Origin: Hydractinia symbiolongicarpus
Lineage: Eukaryota > Cnidaria > Hydrozoa > Anthoathecata > Hydractiniidae
Assembly: GCF_029227915.1 (NCBI RefSeq)
Contig: NC_079878.1
Span: 30,283,501 to 30,347,500 of the forward strand
Direction: 5' to 3'
Length of the DNA stretch: 64,000 nt
Shown: in pieces, positions 53,461-64,000 of the stretch
How the letters are laid out: the number at the start of each line of letters is the position of its first letter
Position numbering within the stretch: the first letter of the stretch is position 1
Translations under genes and position numbers: made by a program
The notes under the pieces: model-generated
Database searches by the model: none
Seen by the model: only the letters and a program-made list of their open reading frames with translations
Told to the model about the DNA's origin: nothing

Positions 53461-56400
53461 GAAATTATAGGCTCAAAAATGGAGCCTTTGGTAGACAATC
53501 AGAGGAAAATTATATTATGCCGTATTATCTAACATTTTAAAATTTATATGAACAAAACTGCAGCATTTGGTGGACACTAAGTAAAAATGTGGTTTTATTA
53601 CATAGAATAAAAAACTATAGGGACAAAAATGAAGCATTTGGTAGACAATCTGAGGAAAATTACATTTTGCCGTACTATCTAATAACTTAAAATTTATATC
53701 AACAAAAATGCAGCATTTGGTGGACAATGGATGATAGATTCTGGCGTTATAAGACAATTTTGAAAATTATAGGCATAAAAATGCAGTACTTGGTGGACAA
53801 TCAGAAAAAAGTTGCATGTTACGGCATAATCTAACATTTCAAAGTTTATATAAACAAAAATGCAGCATTTGGTGGACACTAAGTGAAAAAAAGTGATTTT
53901 ATTACATAGAATTAAAAATTATAGGCACAAAGATGAAGCATTTGGTAGACAATCTGAGGAAAATTACACTTCGCGGTGCTATCTAATATTTTAAAATTTC
54001 TATGAACAAAAATGCAGCATTTAGTGGACAATTACGGCGTTATAACACAATTTTAAAAACTATAGGCACAAAAATGCAGCATTTGGTGGATAATCAGACG
54101 AAAATTGCATGTTGCAGTATAATCTAGTGCTACAACATTTATATAAACAAAAATGCAGCATTTGGTGGACAATGGATAATAGATTGTGGCGTTATAAGAC
54201 AATTTTAAAAATTATAGGCACAAAAATGCAGCATTTGGTGGACAATCAGACAACAATTGCATGTTGCAGTATAATCTAATACTTCAAAATTATATATAAA
54301 CAAAAATGCAGCATTTGGTGGACAATGGATAATAGATTGTGGCGTTATAAGACAATTTTAAAAATTATAGGCACAAAAATGCAGCATTTGGTGGACAATC
54401 AGACAAAAATTGCATGTTGCGGTATAATCTAATGCTCCAAAATTTATGTAAACAAAAATGAAGCATTTAGTGGACACTAAGTGAAATAGTGTATTTTGAC
54501 GGGATTTTTTGATATTTAAAACATCTATATATACAAAAATTGAGCATTTGGTGGGCAATAAGTGAAATAATGCGCTTTTATTGCACAATATCAAATATGA
54601 TAGGCTCAAATATGGAGCATTTGGTAGACAATTGGAGGAAAATTACCCTTTGCGGTACTATCTAATATTTTAAAATTTCTATGAACAAAAATGCAGTATT
54701 TGGTGGACAATTGCGACGTTATAACACAATTTTAAAAAATAAAGGCCAAAAATGCAGCATTTGGTGGATAATCAGATGAAAATTGCATGTTGCGGTATAA
54801 TCTAATACTACAAAATTTATATAAACAAAAATGGAGCATTTGGTGGACAAAGGATGATAGATTGTGGCGTTATAAGACAATTTTAAAAATTATAGGCACA
54901 AAAATGCAGCATTTGGTGGACAATCAGACAAAAATTGACTGTTTTGGTAGAATCTAATACTCCAAAATTTATGTAAACAAAAATGCAGCATTTGGTGGAC
55001 ACTAAGTGAAATAGTGTGTTTGGACGGGATTTTTTGATATATAAAACATCTATATATACAAAAATTGAGCATTTGGTTGTCAATAAGTGAAATAATGTGC
55101 TTTTATTGCACAATATCAAATATTATAGGCCCAAAAATGGAGCAGTTGGTAGGCAATCAGAGGAAAATTACATTTTCCGTACTATTTAATGACTTAAAAT
55201 TTATATCAACAAAAATGCAGCATTTGGTGGACAATGGATGATACATTGCGGCGTTATAAGACAATTTTAAAAATTATAGGCATAAAAATGCAGCATTTGG
55301 TGGACAATCAGAAAAAAGTTGCATGTTGCGGTATAAACTAACATTTCAAAATTTATATAAACAAAAATGCAGCATTTGGTGGACACTAAGTGAAAAAATG
55401 TGGTTTCGTTACATAGAATCAAAAATTATAGGCACAAAAATGCAGCATTTGGTGGACAATCAGAAAAAAATTGACTGTTTTGGTAGAATCTAATACTCCA
55501 AAATTTATGTAAACAAAAATGCAGCATTTGGTGGACACAAAGTGAAATAGTGTGTTTGGACGGGATTTTTTGATATTTAAAACATCTATATATACAAAAA
55601 TTGAGCATTTGGTGGTCAATAAGTGAAATAATGTGCTTTTATTGCACAATATCAAATATTATAGGCCCAAAAATGGAGCAGTTGGTAGGCAATCAGAGGA
55701 AAATTACATTTTCCGTACTATTTAATGACTTAAAATTTATATCAACAAAAAATGCAGCATTTGGTGGACAATGGATGATACATTGCGGCGTTATAAGACA
55801 ATTTTAAAAATTATAGGCATAAAAATGCAGCATTTGGTGGACAATCAGAAAAAAGTTGCATGTTGCGGTATAAACTAACATTTCAAAATTTATATAAACA
55901 AAAATGCAGCATTTGGTGGACACTAAGTGAAAAAATGTGGTTTCGTTACATAGAATCAAAAATTATAGGCACAAAAATGCAGCATTTGGTGGACAATCAG
56001 AAAAAAATTGCATGTTGCGGTATAATCTAATACTTCAAAATTATATATAAACAAAAATGCAGCATTTGGTGGACAATGGATAATAGATTGTGGCGTTATA
56101 AGACAATTTTAAAAATTATAGGCACAAAAATGCAGCATTTGGTGGACAATCAGACAAAAATTGCATGTTGCGGTATAATCTAATACTCCAACATTTATGT
56201 AAACAAAAATGCAGCATTTGGTGGACAATGGATAATAGATTGTGGCGTTATAAGACAATTTTAAAAATTATAGGCACAGAAATGCAGCATTTGGTTGACA
56301 ATCAGACAAAAATTGCATGTTGCGGTATAATCTAATACTCCAAAATTTATGTGAACAAAAATGCAGCATTTAGTGGACACTAAGTGAAAAAATGTGGTTT

Positions 56401-56644
56401 CATTACATAGAATCAAAAATTATAGGCACAAAAATGCAGCATTTGGTGGACACTAAGTGAAATAGTGTATTTTGACGGGATTTTTTTATATTTAAAACAT
56501 CTATATATACAAAAATTGAGCATTTGGTGGTAATAAGTAAAATAATGCGCTTTTATTGCACAATATCAAATATTATAGGCTGAAAAATGCAGCATTTGGT
56601 TGACAATCAGACAAAAATTGCATGTTGCGGTATAATCTAATACT
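53461..56644 (+). repeat. Complex tandem array built on an AAATGCAGCATTTGGTGGACA core
   Basis: About 3.2 kb in which the core AAATGCAGCATTTGGTGGACA, or a close relative, recurs every ~70-80 bp. Much of it alternates two spacers (one with ATCAGACAAAAATTGCATG, one with ATGGATAATAGATTGTGG), giving a ~152-bp composite unit. A third spacer type contains ACTAAGTGAAA and ACGGGATTTTTTGATA. A 536-bp block is itself duplicated: TTGACTGTTTTGG is at 54935 and 55471, and TTTTCCGTAC at 55173 and 55709. AAATGCAGCATTT inside the core is a perfect 6-bp inverted repeat around a central A. The many short open frames here are repeat artefacts. Confidence 0.93.
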
Positions 56645-56946
56645 TACAACTGTCATTGTTACGACTAAATTGAAAACGCGTGCAGTTCACCACAAGTTAT
56701 AACTTTTATTGGAAACCAAGCTATATTTAATTATCAATGACACTTAAAATATTAATGCAACGCATTATCAATGTAACATAACTATGCATATGAAATATAC
56801 TTACAATAAACAAAGAGTTAATCGTCCAACTTCAAAGTTTCGAATTATTTGATTAAGTAGCTATCAAGTTAGTGCCAAGTTTTACTTTGGAAATTTATCT
56901 GTTGAATCGGAAGGTTATGTTTAATATAAATAGAACTATTCGTTAG

Positions 56947-56992
56947 CCTGTGGAAGAACCCACGGGTGCGCCGGTCTGAGCCTGTGCTCAGA
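56947..56992 (+). other. Two adjacent hairpins of unknown function
   Basis: Hairpin 1 pairs CCTGTGG (56947-56953) with CCACGGG (56960-56966), including one G-T wobble. Hairpin 2 pairs TCTGAGC (56975-56981) perfectly with GCTCAGA (56986-56992) across a CTGT loop. They sit in a GC-rich patch within AT-rich flanks. They do not match a tRNA, 5S or hammerhead core that I recognise. Confidence 0.5.
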
Positions 56993-57410
56993 TTTTCACC
57001 TATCATGAGATTGCTGTTTTATGACCCTTTTATGTGACACAAACAGAATGCAACTATTATTATATAGCTTTACTTATGAATAAATAAAAGTTTACAATGA
57101 GTTTAAATTTGCATTTTCCTCATAAATAGAGCTAGTCTGCTTCGTGGTTTGCTCGTCTGTAACGGCCAATTTGCTTCTTCTTGACGGGGATTGCTGTTGT
57201 TGCAAGTAACGCGCATTGTTTAGTGAAACAAATTTGTGAACATTTTCTGGAAAACTAGCGGAGTCCTAAAATTTATCTTTGACTTACTGTTATTTACGTG
57301 GCAACGTTTTCTTTGTCGATTAAAATTTGAGACATGTATTTTTTGGAAACTTCAAAGGAAAAAGAACATTTTCACTTTGCTTGTCACAGACAGATAAACA
57401 TTTTTTTTAC

Positions 57411-57502
57411 CTTTGTACTTTCTTTCGAATTTAAGCAATTTTGAGAAAACCTTCTCTTTTGTAAGTCCCAATTTTGGTCTAGTTCGGTATTTTCAGTCAT
57501 AA
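57411..57502 (-). other. Possible small exon (minus strand)
   Basis: On the minus strand a pyrimidine-rich tract ending CTTTCTTCCAAG precedes an open segment beginning with ATG two bases in (MTENTELDQNWDLQ) and ending AAAG followed by GTAAAA, a donor-like site. The open stretch is about 30 codons. The splice-like boundaries are real in the sequence, but such short matches arise by chance in AT-rich DNA. I do not recognise the peptide. Confidence 0.2.
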
Positions 57503-58442
57503 CTTGGAAGAAAGAAAACAGACAAACGTTGTGTATTAATAAAAGACATTTTTGCATTAAATACACGCATTTCAAGTCATTAGAATATTGAATGTGTTAT
57601 GTAAGAAACTTTCGCGGAAATGGAAATCAAAATAAGGCAACTGCAAATGTGTCCCCTGAGCGTATAGAGGACCTTCCATCTAGTGTGAATAATAAATTCA
57701 TCATGTGTTAGTTTGTGTTTGACCTCGTATCTCCGAAAGAAGTCAAAACATTTTATTAAAATATACATTTTCTCATCACATGTCCACGCTTTTTTGAAAA
57801 CGTTGCCTTTAAAATGGCGGAATTGCTAATGTAATGCAAGTTACGACTATGCAGACGGAAGATATGCCTAATAGGTGCGAAAGAAAAACACCTTCATCTT
57901 TTTCACTTTCTCGAATTAAAAAATCGGAGAAGAAATTATAACTATTTTTTTAGATCCACCAATATCAACAGTAGATGTTTAATAATAACAACAACGCTGT
58001 ACGTAAGAGATACAAAATGAGTACTATTTTTGTGCAATAATTCTATATATTCTTATTCCTGGATTACATTTCAAGAGGAATTTCGTTTTAAAAATCATTG
58101 TAAAGGAATTCGTATCCTGGAATGTCCTCATTTCATGGCAAAATTTAGACTCGGGTTGTTTCAGTTTTAGAAGCAATATTTAAAGATTGAGGCTTTTTTT
58201 ATTTTGGGTAATTTGACATCTGAGGCTCGTGTCTTTATAAAAAAGTGTGTATTCCGTGTAGTTTCTCATCATCGTAAATTCTTGTCATCGTATCAATTAT
58301 TTTGCGTTATTCTCTCCTCTAGGCCTCGTGGTCTTTGAAAGAATAGCACTGGACACGAGAAGGCAATCACTACATTAAGCCGTAATGTTGCTTCATCCCT
58401 GGACCTACATCACATTTAAGTGTTCAATTATGACTTTCCTGA

Positions 58443-59608
58443 GAGGGCGCTCACACGTTAAATTTCATCCCAGGATGAGTTTCGTACGCGGATGAGTTTC
58501 GTACGCGGATGAGTTCATCTCTGTGTCTACTGAAAGTCCTCACAATGTTTACATGTTTAAGGCGGAATAAAATTTTATCCCGGGATGAGATCATCACGTT
58601 AAATTTCATCCCTATCCTAAAGACAGGGTAAAATCGTGTCTCGGGATGAGATTAAGAAAAAAAATAAGTGTAAACACAATAATTCTTTTCATTCCGGGAT
58701 GAGAATGCTGAATGTACACTTTTCACACTTTTTGAACATCATTTTAAATATAAGAACTATAAAATGAATCCGATCATTCTTTTTGTGACAATCGACGCAA
58801 AGAAGTAAAGAAAGCATTTGGAAAAAATTATGAAGAGGTTGGTTGTAACTTTATTCGTTAATTTATATATGAAATAACGAAATTCCATCCTAAATTTATG
58901 CGAGTTCAAATATTATTCCAGCATTAATTATGGTTCTCATGTGTTTGTACGAGAAAGTGTTTTAAAAATGCACGCCATTTTAATGTTATGCCTGCTGTAT
59001 GCTAAAATGATGGTGTCTGTTTAAATTGGTAATTATTGATTTTTTATAGGAAATGTTAAAAAAAAATAAAGAGTGTACTGATTGATAGCGACGCAAAAGA
59101 AAATGAAGTGGAGGAAACTTTGCCGATTGAAAATAGTGAGGATTACACGGCCAACGGCGAGCCACCAACCTCAATCTTGCTCGTCGACATCTAGTCAATG
59201 CTTTGTTTCTACCAAACAGCTTCCCTCAGAAGAATTACATTGTTTCTATATTACTCTGCTAGTTGTATTAATAATACTATATGCAACTGTAACAGAAGGG
59301 ATGTTATAGTTAAAATTGTTGATATATTTGTGATCAACAATTTTACACTACTTCTCTCAGGCGCCATCGTTCTAGGTTTCTCGTTTGACCTTTCTACTCA
59401 CAAATTAAAAAATATCACTTCAAATTATCATACGCAAAGTTAGCAAAATTAATGTTTCATCCTGGGATGTGATTACTCATCCCGAGATGAAAATATGCTG
59501 ATTTCATCCCTCGATGAGGCTCACGTGTAAACACTTTTCGTTTCACGCCGGGACGAGTTCCATCCCGGGAAGAGATTTTGTCCTGTATGCGTATAAACGT
59601 GGTCTAAG
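58443..59608. mobile_element. Candidate non-autonomous DNA transposon with 8-bp duplications
   Basis: The segment is flanked by identical octamers TTTCCTGA at 58435-58442 and 59609-59616. Both ends carry clusters of a quasi-palindromic motif related to CATCCCGGGATG: left at 58466, near 58577 and 58709, right at 59458, 59479, 59505 and 59561. GTGTAAACAC occurs in both clusters. The extreme ends share only CACGTT as inverted sequence, so terminal inverted repeats are weak. Eight-bp duplications are typical of hAT and P superfamilies, but the family is not assignable. A 17-bp unit is tandemly repeated near 58480-58515. The interior has no intact transposase. Confidence 0.5.
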
Positions 59609-59616
59609 TTTCCTGA

Positions 59617-60213
59617 CAAAGACAATGTAATGTTTTATTGGTTAATCTGAGCTTACAAAATTATCGTTATCAACGTGCGTAACTTCTCACTGAAGATTAT
59701 TATTGGGATGGTTTATCTAGCTTTTCAGATATAAAAGAAGACAACAGGCTCTGGGGTCGAGGTTAGAATTTGACAGCCTACAGTAGTGCAATTAACTGAT
59801 CTTAGATTATTTTTAACCGTAAAATGAAACAAATGAACAGGAAAACAAACAAATTTTACAAGTTTCTCATGTGGAGAAACTTGTAAAATTCGCAAATCAA
59901 CTATTTATAAAAAATTTATTATTTGTTGTATCATGTGCAGCTGCGAAATGGAAGCGCCAAAAAGGAAAAGAAAAACGAACTTAAGAAAAATTGCAATATC
60001 ATGGACATTAAGATACTGTTTTGGGCCATTTAATAATTACTTCATGCTAGCGGGTAGATAGATCTTCCGTTTTTTCATGACGTAGCGTGACGGTAAATAA
60101 GGGGTCGATAGGGAATAGTAATAATTAGTGTTTTAGTTTAAAATTCGAACGTTTGTAAACATGCATTTCAGTATAGTTTTGGCTTTGAACATACTGTTTA
60201 TTCGGGAGTAAAA
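59617..60213. other. Unannotated sequence with one perfect hairpin
   Basis: No gene recognised. A perfect hairpin lies at 59852-59890 (listed). A GTAGCGTGACGGTAAATAAG segment near 60084 resembles CTAGCGTGACGTCACGTAAA near 61117, possibly two ends of one old element. Confidence 0.4.
59852..59890. other. Perfect 17-bp stem, 5-nt loop hairpin
   Basis: AATTTTACAAGTTTCTC (59852-59868), loop ATGTG, and GAGAAACTTGTAAAATT (59874-59890) are exact reverse complements. No T-run or known family context is visible. Confidence 0.8.
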
Positions 60214-61150
60214 ATGGCGACTTCATTTGCCTTCATTTTCCACAGCGTATAAAGGCAGATTTGCTTGTCAAAACAAACACGTTGTTATTGTAAAGTGTGT
60301 GGCAAAACATGAGAAAGGAATCTTTCCCTGAGCTGATATCTCAAGTCATTGCTCTAATTAAAACATGGAGGCATGAAAGAAATGCTGCTTAGCCTATAAA
60401 AGGCACTATTCTATCGCCTTGGAAGCACTCTTCAAAGAAAAGTAAGCGAATTTCATTTGTATTCACAATGAATTAAATTAACAATCTTTCATAAGAATAA
60501 TAATATTATTTGGACCTCTTTTCTATGCTTTTTTAGGTGCAGCGGATTTATCAAAAACTCCGGTTCCGGCTCCCACCTCTTCTCCCGCTTCTAAAGTTAA
60601 GGAAACTTTCACAATTGATGAGGGAGAGAATTATAGGTTGGCAGAAAAAACTCCGTCCGAACAAAACAATAAAAGCTGAACAATCAAATTAACATAGAAA
60701 ATGAGATGTTGGTTGTATTGTATCAGAAGAGAGAACTCAATCAGTTGACCAAAAATGCTTAAAGTGGAACAAAAACACGTAAAGGAAACTTTGACAGCTT
60801 GAAGAAGAAGCTGGGAGAACTAAAGTTAAACCGACAACGCCAAAAAAGTACTAAAATGAACGGAAACGCAAAATTGATGCATTAGATGAAGTAACAAGGA
60901 CAAAATCACAAGCCGTGTTTGCGGACACTGCCATTTATATTTTAAAAGTATCAAATCGAAACTATTTATTATACCGCCGAACAAAAGAATCGCGTGCAGT
61001 TGCCAAAAGCTTTGAAACATGAAAAGTGCGACCCCAAAGAGTTGCAGCCCGCCGGCAAAGAGAATTGCTATATGCATTGCGTTTCAGGAGCTTGAAAGAA
61101 GTGAGGACTCAACCTAGCGTGACGTCACGTAAAAGGGGTCTTACATGAAA
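60214..61150 (+). pseudogene. Decayed coding relic, possibly spliced, unknown product
   Basis: Several plus-strand stretches look protein-like but are broken. An ATG at 60214 gives only 12 codons. A second ATG at 60309 gives MRKESFPELISQVIALIKTW and more, to a TAG at 60390, then stays open past a donor-like GTAAGC near 60442. A pyrimidine-rich acceptor ends at 60536, followed by 46 open codons from 60539 that are Pro/Ser/Thr-rich (SKTPVPAPTSSPAS), ending TGA at 60677. A basic stretch from 60861 (RKRKIDALDEVTRTK) is open for 96 codons except for one TGA at 61020. The frames do not connect, so I read this as a degenerate gene or transposon-protein remnant. I do not recognise the family. Confidence 0.3.
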
Positions 61151-61690
61151 ACGTGATGGAGCGTGACAAATAGGGAAGGGTGGTTCTAAAACCACCATGA
61201 CTTAATTAAAAAGATAAATTGTAGTTTATTTATATAGATAGTTTTACTTCATCTTTGCCTTCCTACTATCAAGTATTCGTAGTTTGTTCTTATAAGCATT
61301 AATTTCCGCATGTAGTTTCCGGCAAATCCCCTTTTTAAATGCTATTCTGGATCCCAGTAAAAATTATTCCCTAAACATTTTATGAGAATATCCCTGTTAC
61401 ACAACAGTCACATTTCATTGTAAAAATATGTTATTCTTCTCAACAGAGTTATGGTATTATCTTATTCTTGACACGATTTTAGGTATATGTAGCTATATTT
61501 TTATTTTTCTTGCTCATGGTTACATATCTATTTTTATCTTGACAAAGCTGTGATCATTTCGATTTGTAAACTCGTCGATGGGTTTACTTCTAAATTTTCG
61601 GTTTGTATTAAGTTGAACAACCTTTTTAAGGTCATTGCTCACAATGACGAACTTAAATATTGAAATTATCAAAAAGTTAATTTTTTCATT
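61151..61690. other. Unannotated AT-rich sequence upstream of the second LINE
   Basis: No gene recognised. A hairpin GGTGGTT / AACCACC with a CTAA loop sits at 61179-61196. No endonuclease-like sequence precedes the LINE fragment. Confidence 0.45.
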
Positions 61691-61706
61691 CCGGTGAATT
61701 TTATCC

Positions 61707-63389
61707 GTGAAAATAAATGCGTCTAATAACGAGAAAGATAATCAAACTCGCGCCAATGCCTTCCGTGATTACTTTTCAACAGTCGTAAATAATCTGAAGT
61801 CATCCGCATTTAAATTGAAGAACTTTATCTGGAAACCGCCAATTCACATTTGCTCCAGAACTAGAAAATCTTTTAATTTTCAATATGTGTCTAAAGTTTT
61901 TATTAAGGATTTTCTTAAAAAGAAATTAAAGAGAAAGAAATCCACTGGGCTTGATGAACTCCCTCCTGGAATGCTTAAAGATTGTGCGCAACATTTAATT
62001 GTTCCGTTACATCACATTATTAACCAGACTTTACGCTCCAGTACAGTTCCGAACGCATGGAAACAAGCAAAAATCGTCCCACTTTTTAAATCAGGAGACA
62101 CAAACAAACCTGAAAATTATCGTCCAATTTCAGTGTTGCCAATACTCTCTAAATTATTGGAAAAAGCAGTACACACACAATTAATGGAATTTTTAGAAAA
62201 TGAGAAATTACTAAATGACTCCCAATTTGGCTATAGAGCTAAACGTTCAACACATCTTGCAACAACACTACTTGTTGACGAAGTAAGACAAGCTGCCGAG
62301 AACGGAAAGTTAGTTGGAGCGCTGTTCCTGGATTTGAGTAAAGCGTTCGATACGATCAGTCACGATGTAGTCTTAAGAAAACTTTCATCATACGGTGTTG
62401 ACAATGTAGAATTGTTGTGGTTTACAGATTATCTTTTTAACCGATCACAAGTTGTTGAAGTTGGCAATCGAACATCAGCAAGTTTTAATATTGTAAGTGG
62501 AGTGCCGCAAGGATCGATACTCGGTCCTATACTATTTTTGATATTTTTTAATGACTTCTCGGAACACCTTGAGAAAAGTAAGTGTATTCAATTTGCTGAC
62601 GATACCGTCATCTATGTTGCAAATGCTGACCCCTATATAATAGAAACAACATTGAACGATGAATTAGAAAACGTATCCACTTATTTGAACGATAACGAAC
62701 TCATACTGAATCTAAAGAAAGGAAAAACAGAAACTGTGCTATTTGGAACATCTAAAAGATTATCCCGTAAAAATACCAAAAATACAATCCAATTGGCAAT
62801 GTAGGGTCAACCTATTCATCATTCCACGTCTTACATATATTTGGGAAACGAACTGGATTCGTCACTAACCCTGGTTGATAATTTCGAGAAGTCATATAAG
62901 AAAGCAGCCGGAAGATTGAACCTTCTTAGAAAAATGCGACCATTTCTGAGTTTTGAAGCTGCTTATAAAATCTATCAGATGGTAATTGAACCCATTTTGT
63001 TGTATAGTTCTCTTTTAAATTTAAAATTAACGATGACCCAACGAAAAAAGTTACAATCAATAGAAAATCGAGCCGGACAAATAGTTGGAGGAAAAAATAC
63101 GATTGGGAGTATTGAAGGAAAGATGAAAGGACGGGCATGCGTTTTGGTAAAAAGCTGTCTGACGAGCACTGTCTGCGAAAATTTCAATAAGTATTTTGTT
63201 ATCAACGAGTATTCAATTAACACACGGAATCGAAATATGTTAGTGAAATTACCACGTATAAAATTAGAGTTCGGAAAAAGATCCTTCAAATATCTTGGTG
63301 CAGCATTATACAATGACTTACCATTAAAAATACGTTGTTGCGATAACTTATTTCAGTTCAAAAAATTAGTTTATCAACATTTTATGTAA
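61707..63389 (+). pseudogene. Reverse transcriptase fragment with one TAG
   Basis: One frame of about 560 codons interrupted only by TAG at 62802-62804. There is no ATG start; I give 61707 only as the start of clear open sequence. Counting from there, the fingers region has PENYRPISVLP, motif A is FLDLSKAFDTI with Asp209, PQGS starts at 267, and the catalytic FADD is at 296-299 (62592-62603). The whole catalytic palm is intact before the stop. After the TAG the same frame continues with the thumb and C-terminal region (GRLNLLRKMRPFL, then a Lys/Arg-rich stretch) to TAA at 63387. The protein would copy LINE RNA into DNA at a nicked target. Without endonuclease, ATG and an uninterrupted frame it is almost certainly non-functional. 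Confidence 0.88.
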
Positions 63390-63945
<556 letters not shown>

Positions 63946-63961
63946 TTCCTAATTCATTTTC

Positions 63962-64000
63962 GGATAGCCGCACGACCGTTTAGGATAGCCGCACAACCGA
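63962..64000 (+). repeat. Start of a ~21-bp tandem repeat at the window edge
   Basis: GGATAGCCGCACGACCGTTTA at 63962-63982 is followed by GGATAGCCGCACAACCGA at 63983-64000. This is two copies, the second cut by the window end. Confidence 0.6.

Larger units (their letters stand above)
56645..58434. other. Low-repeat region with hairpins and one possible minus-strand exon
   Basis: No gene recognised with confidence. Contains the paired hairpins at 56947-56992 and a splice-site-bounded open segment at 57411-57502 (both listed). The rest is AT-rich without motifs I recognise. Confidence 0.45.

Noticed and set aside
53515-55655. Several 60-83 codon minus-strand frames (HQMLHFC-type repeats)
   Set aside because: They are translations of the tandem core motif and change frame between copies.
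59082-59443. Small open frames inside the candidate DNA transposon, and an acidic stretch (DSDAKENEVEETLPIENSED) after a TATAG acceptor-like site
   Set aside because: The acidic stretch is open for about 40 codons but has a TAA just inside the putative exon and no recognisable domain. It is too weak to annotate as a gene and could at most be a transposon-protein remnant.

Overview
The window is eukaryotic, AT-rich, and consists almost entirely of repeats. I see no protein-coding host gene that I can name. The two retrotransposon remnants are CR1/L2-like non-LTR elements (one with an SGNH-esterase ORF1). Together with the long AT and AAT microsatellites they suggest a metazoan, plausibly an aquatic invertebrate such as a cnidarian. 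That placement is an inference from element type, not from any diagnostic gene.

Layout. Positions 1-11066 and 15282-48654 are one head-to-tail satellite array of a ~203-bp monomer (about 219 copies, all in one orientation). It is split by a 4.2-kb CR1/L2-like LINE at 11067-15281. Within the array the monomer variants form higher-order repeats whose period changes along the array: a 5-mer (1014-1015 bp) on the left, a 23-mer (~4.65 kb) after the LINE, 7-mer/3-mer/9-mer mixtures at 31-37 kb, and a 10-mer (2024 bp) at 39-43 kb. The array ends abruptly at 48654. Positions 48655-53460 are AT-rich sequence with two C-tracts, a ~117-unit (AT)n tract, a 377-bp tandem duplication and a 126-bp inverted-repeat element. 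Positions 53461-56644 hold a second tandem array built on a TTTGGTGGACA-type motif. Positions 56645-61690 contain hairpins, a candidate non-autonomous DNA transposon with 8-bp flanking duplications (58443-59608), and a decayed coding relic (60214-61150). Positions 61698-63680 are a 5'-truncated LINE carrying a complete reverse-transcriptase core but one nonsense codon. It runs into an (AAT)n tract, and the window ends in a new ~21-bp tandem repeat.

How it fits together. The main structure is a large homogenising satellite with nested higher-order periodicity, the architecture seen at many centromeric or pericentromeric regions, plus its edge into TE-rich flanking sequence. The LINE in the array is almost complete. 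ORF1 and ORF2 lie in the same reading frame with a single TGA between them and an open bridge up to the ORF2 ATG. A second in-frame TGA sits nine codons before the FADD catalytic box and probably kills the enzyme. The left flank of that LINE is a recognisable copy of a nearby higher-order unit, but the right flank is not its continuation, so the insertion came with, or was followed by, rearrangement.
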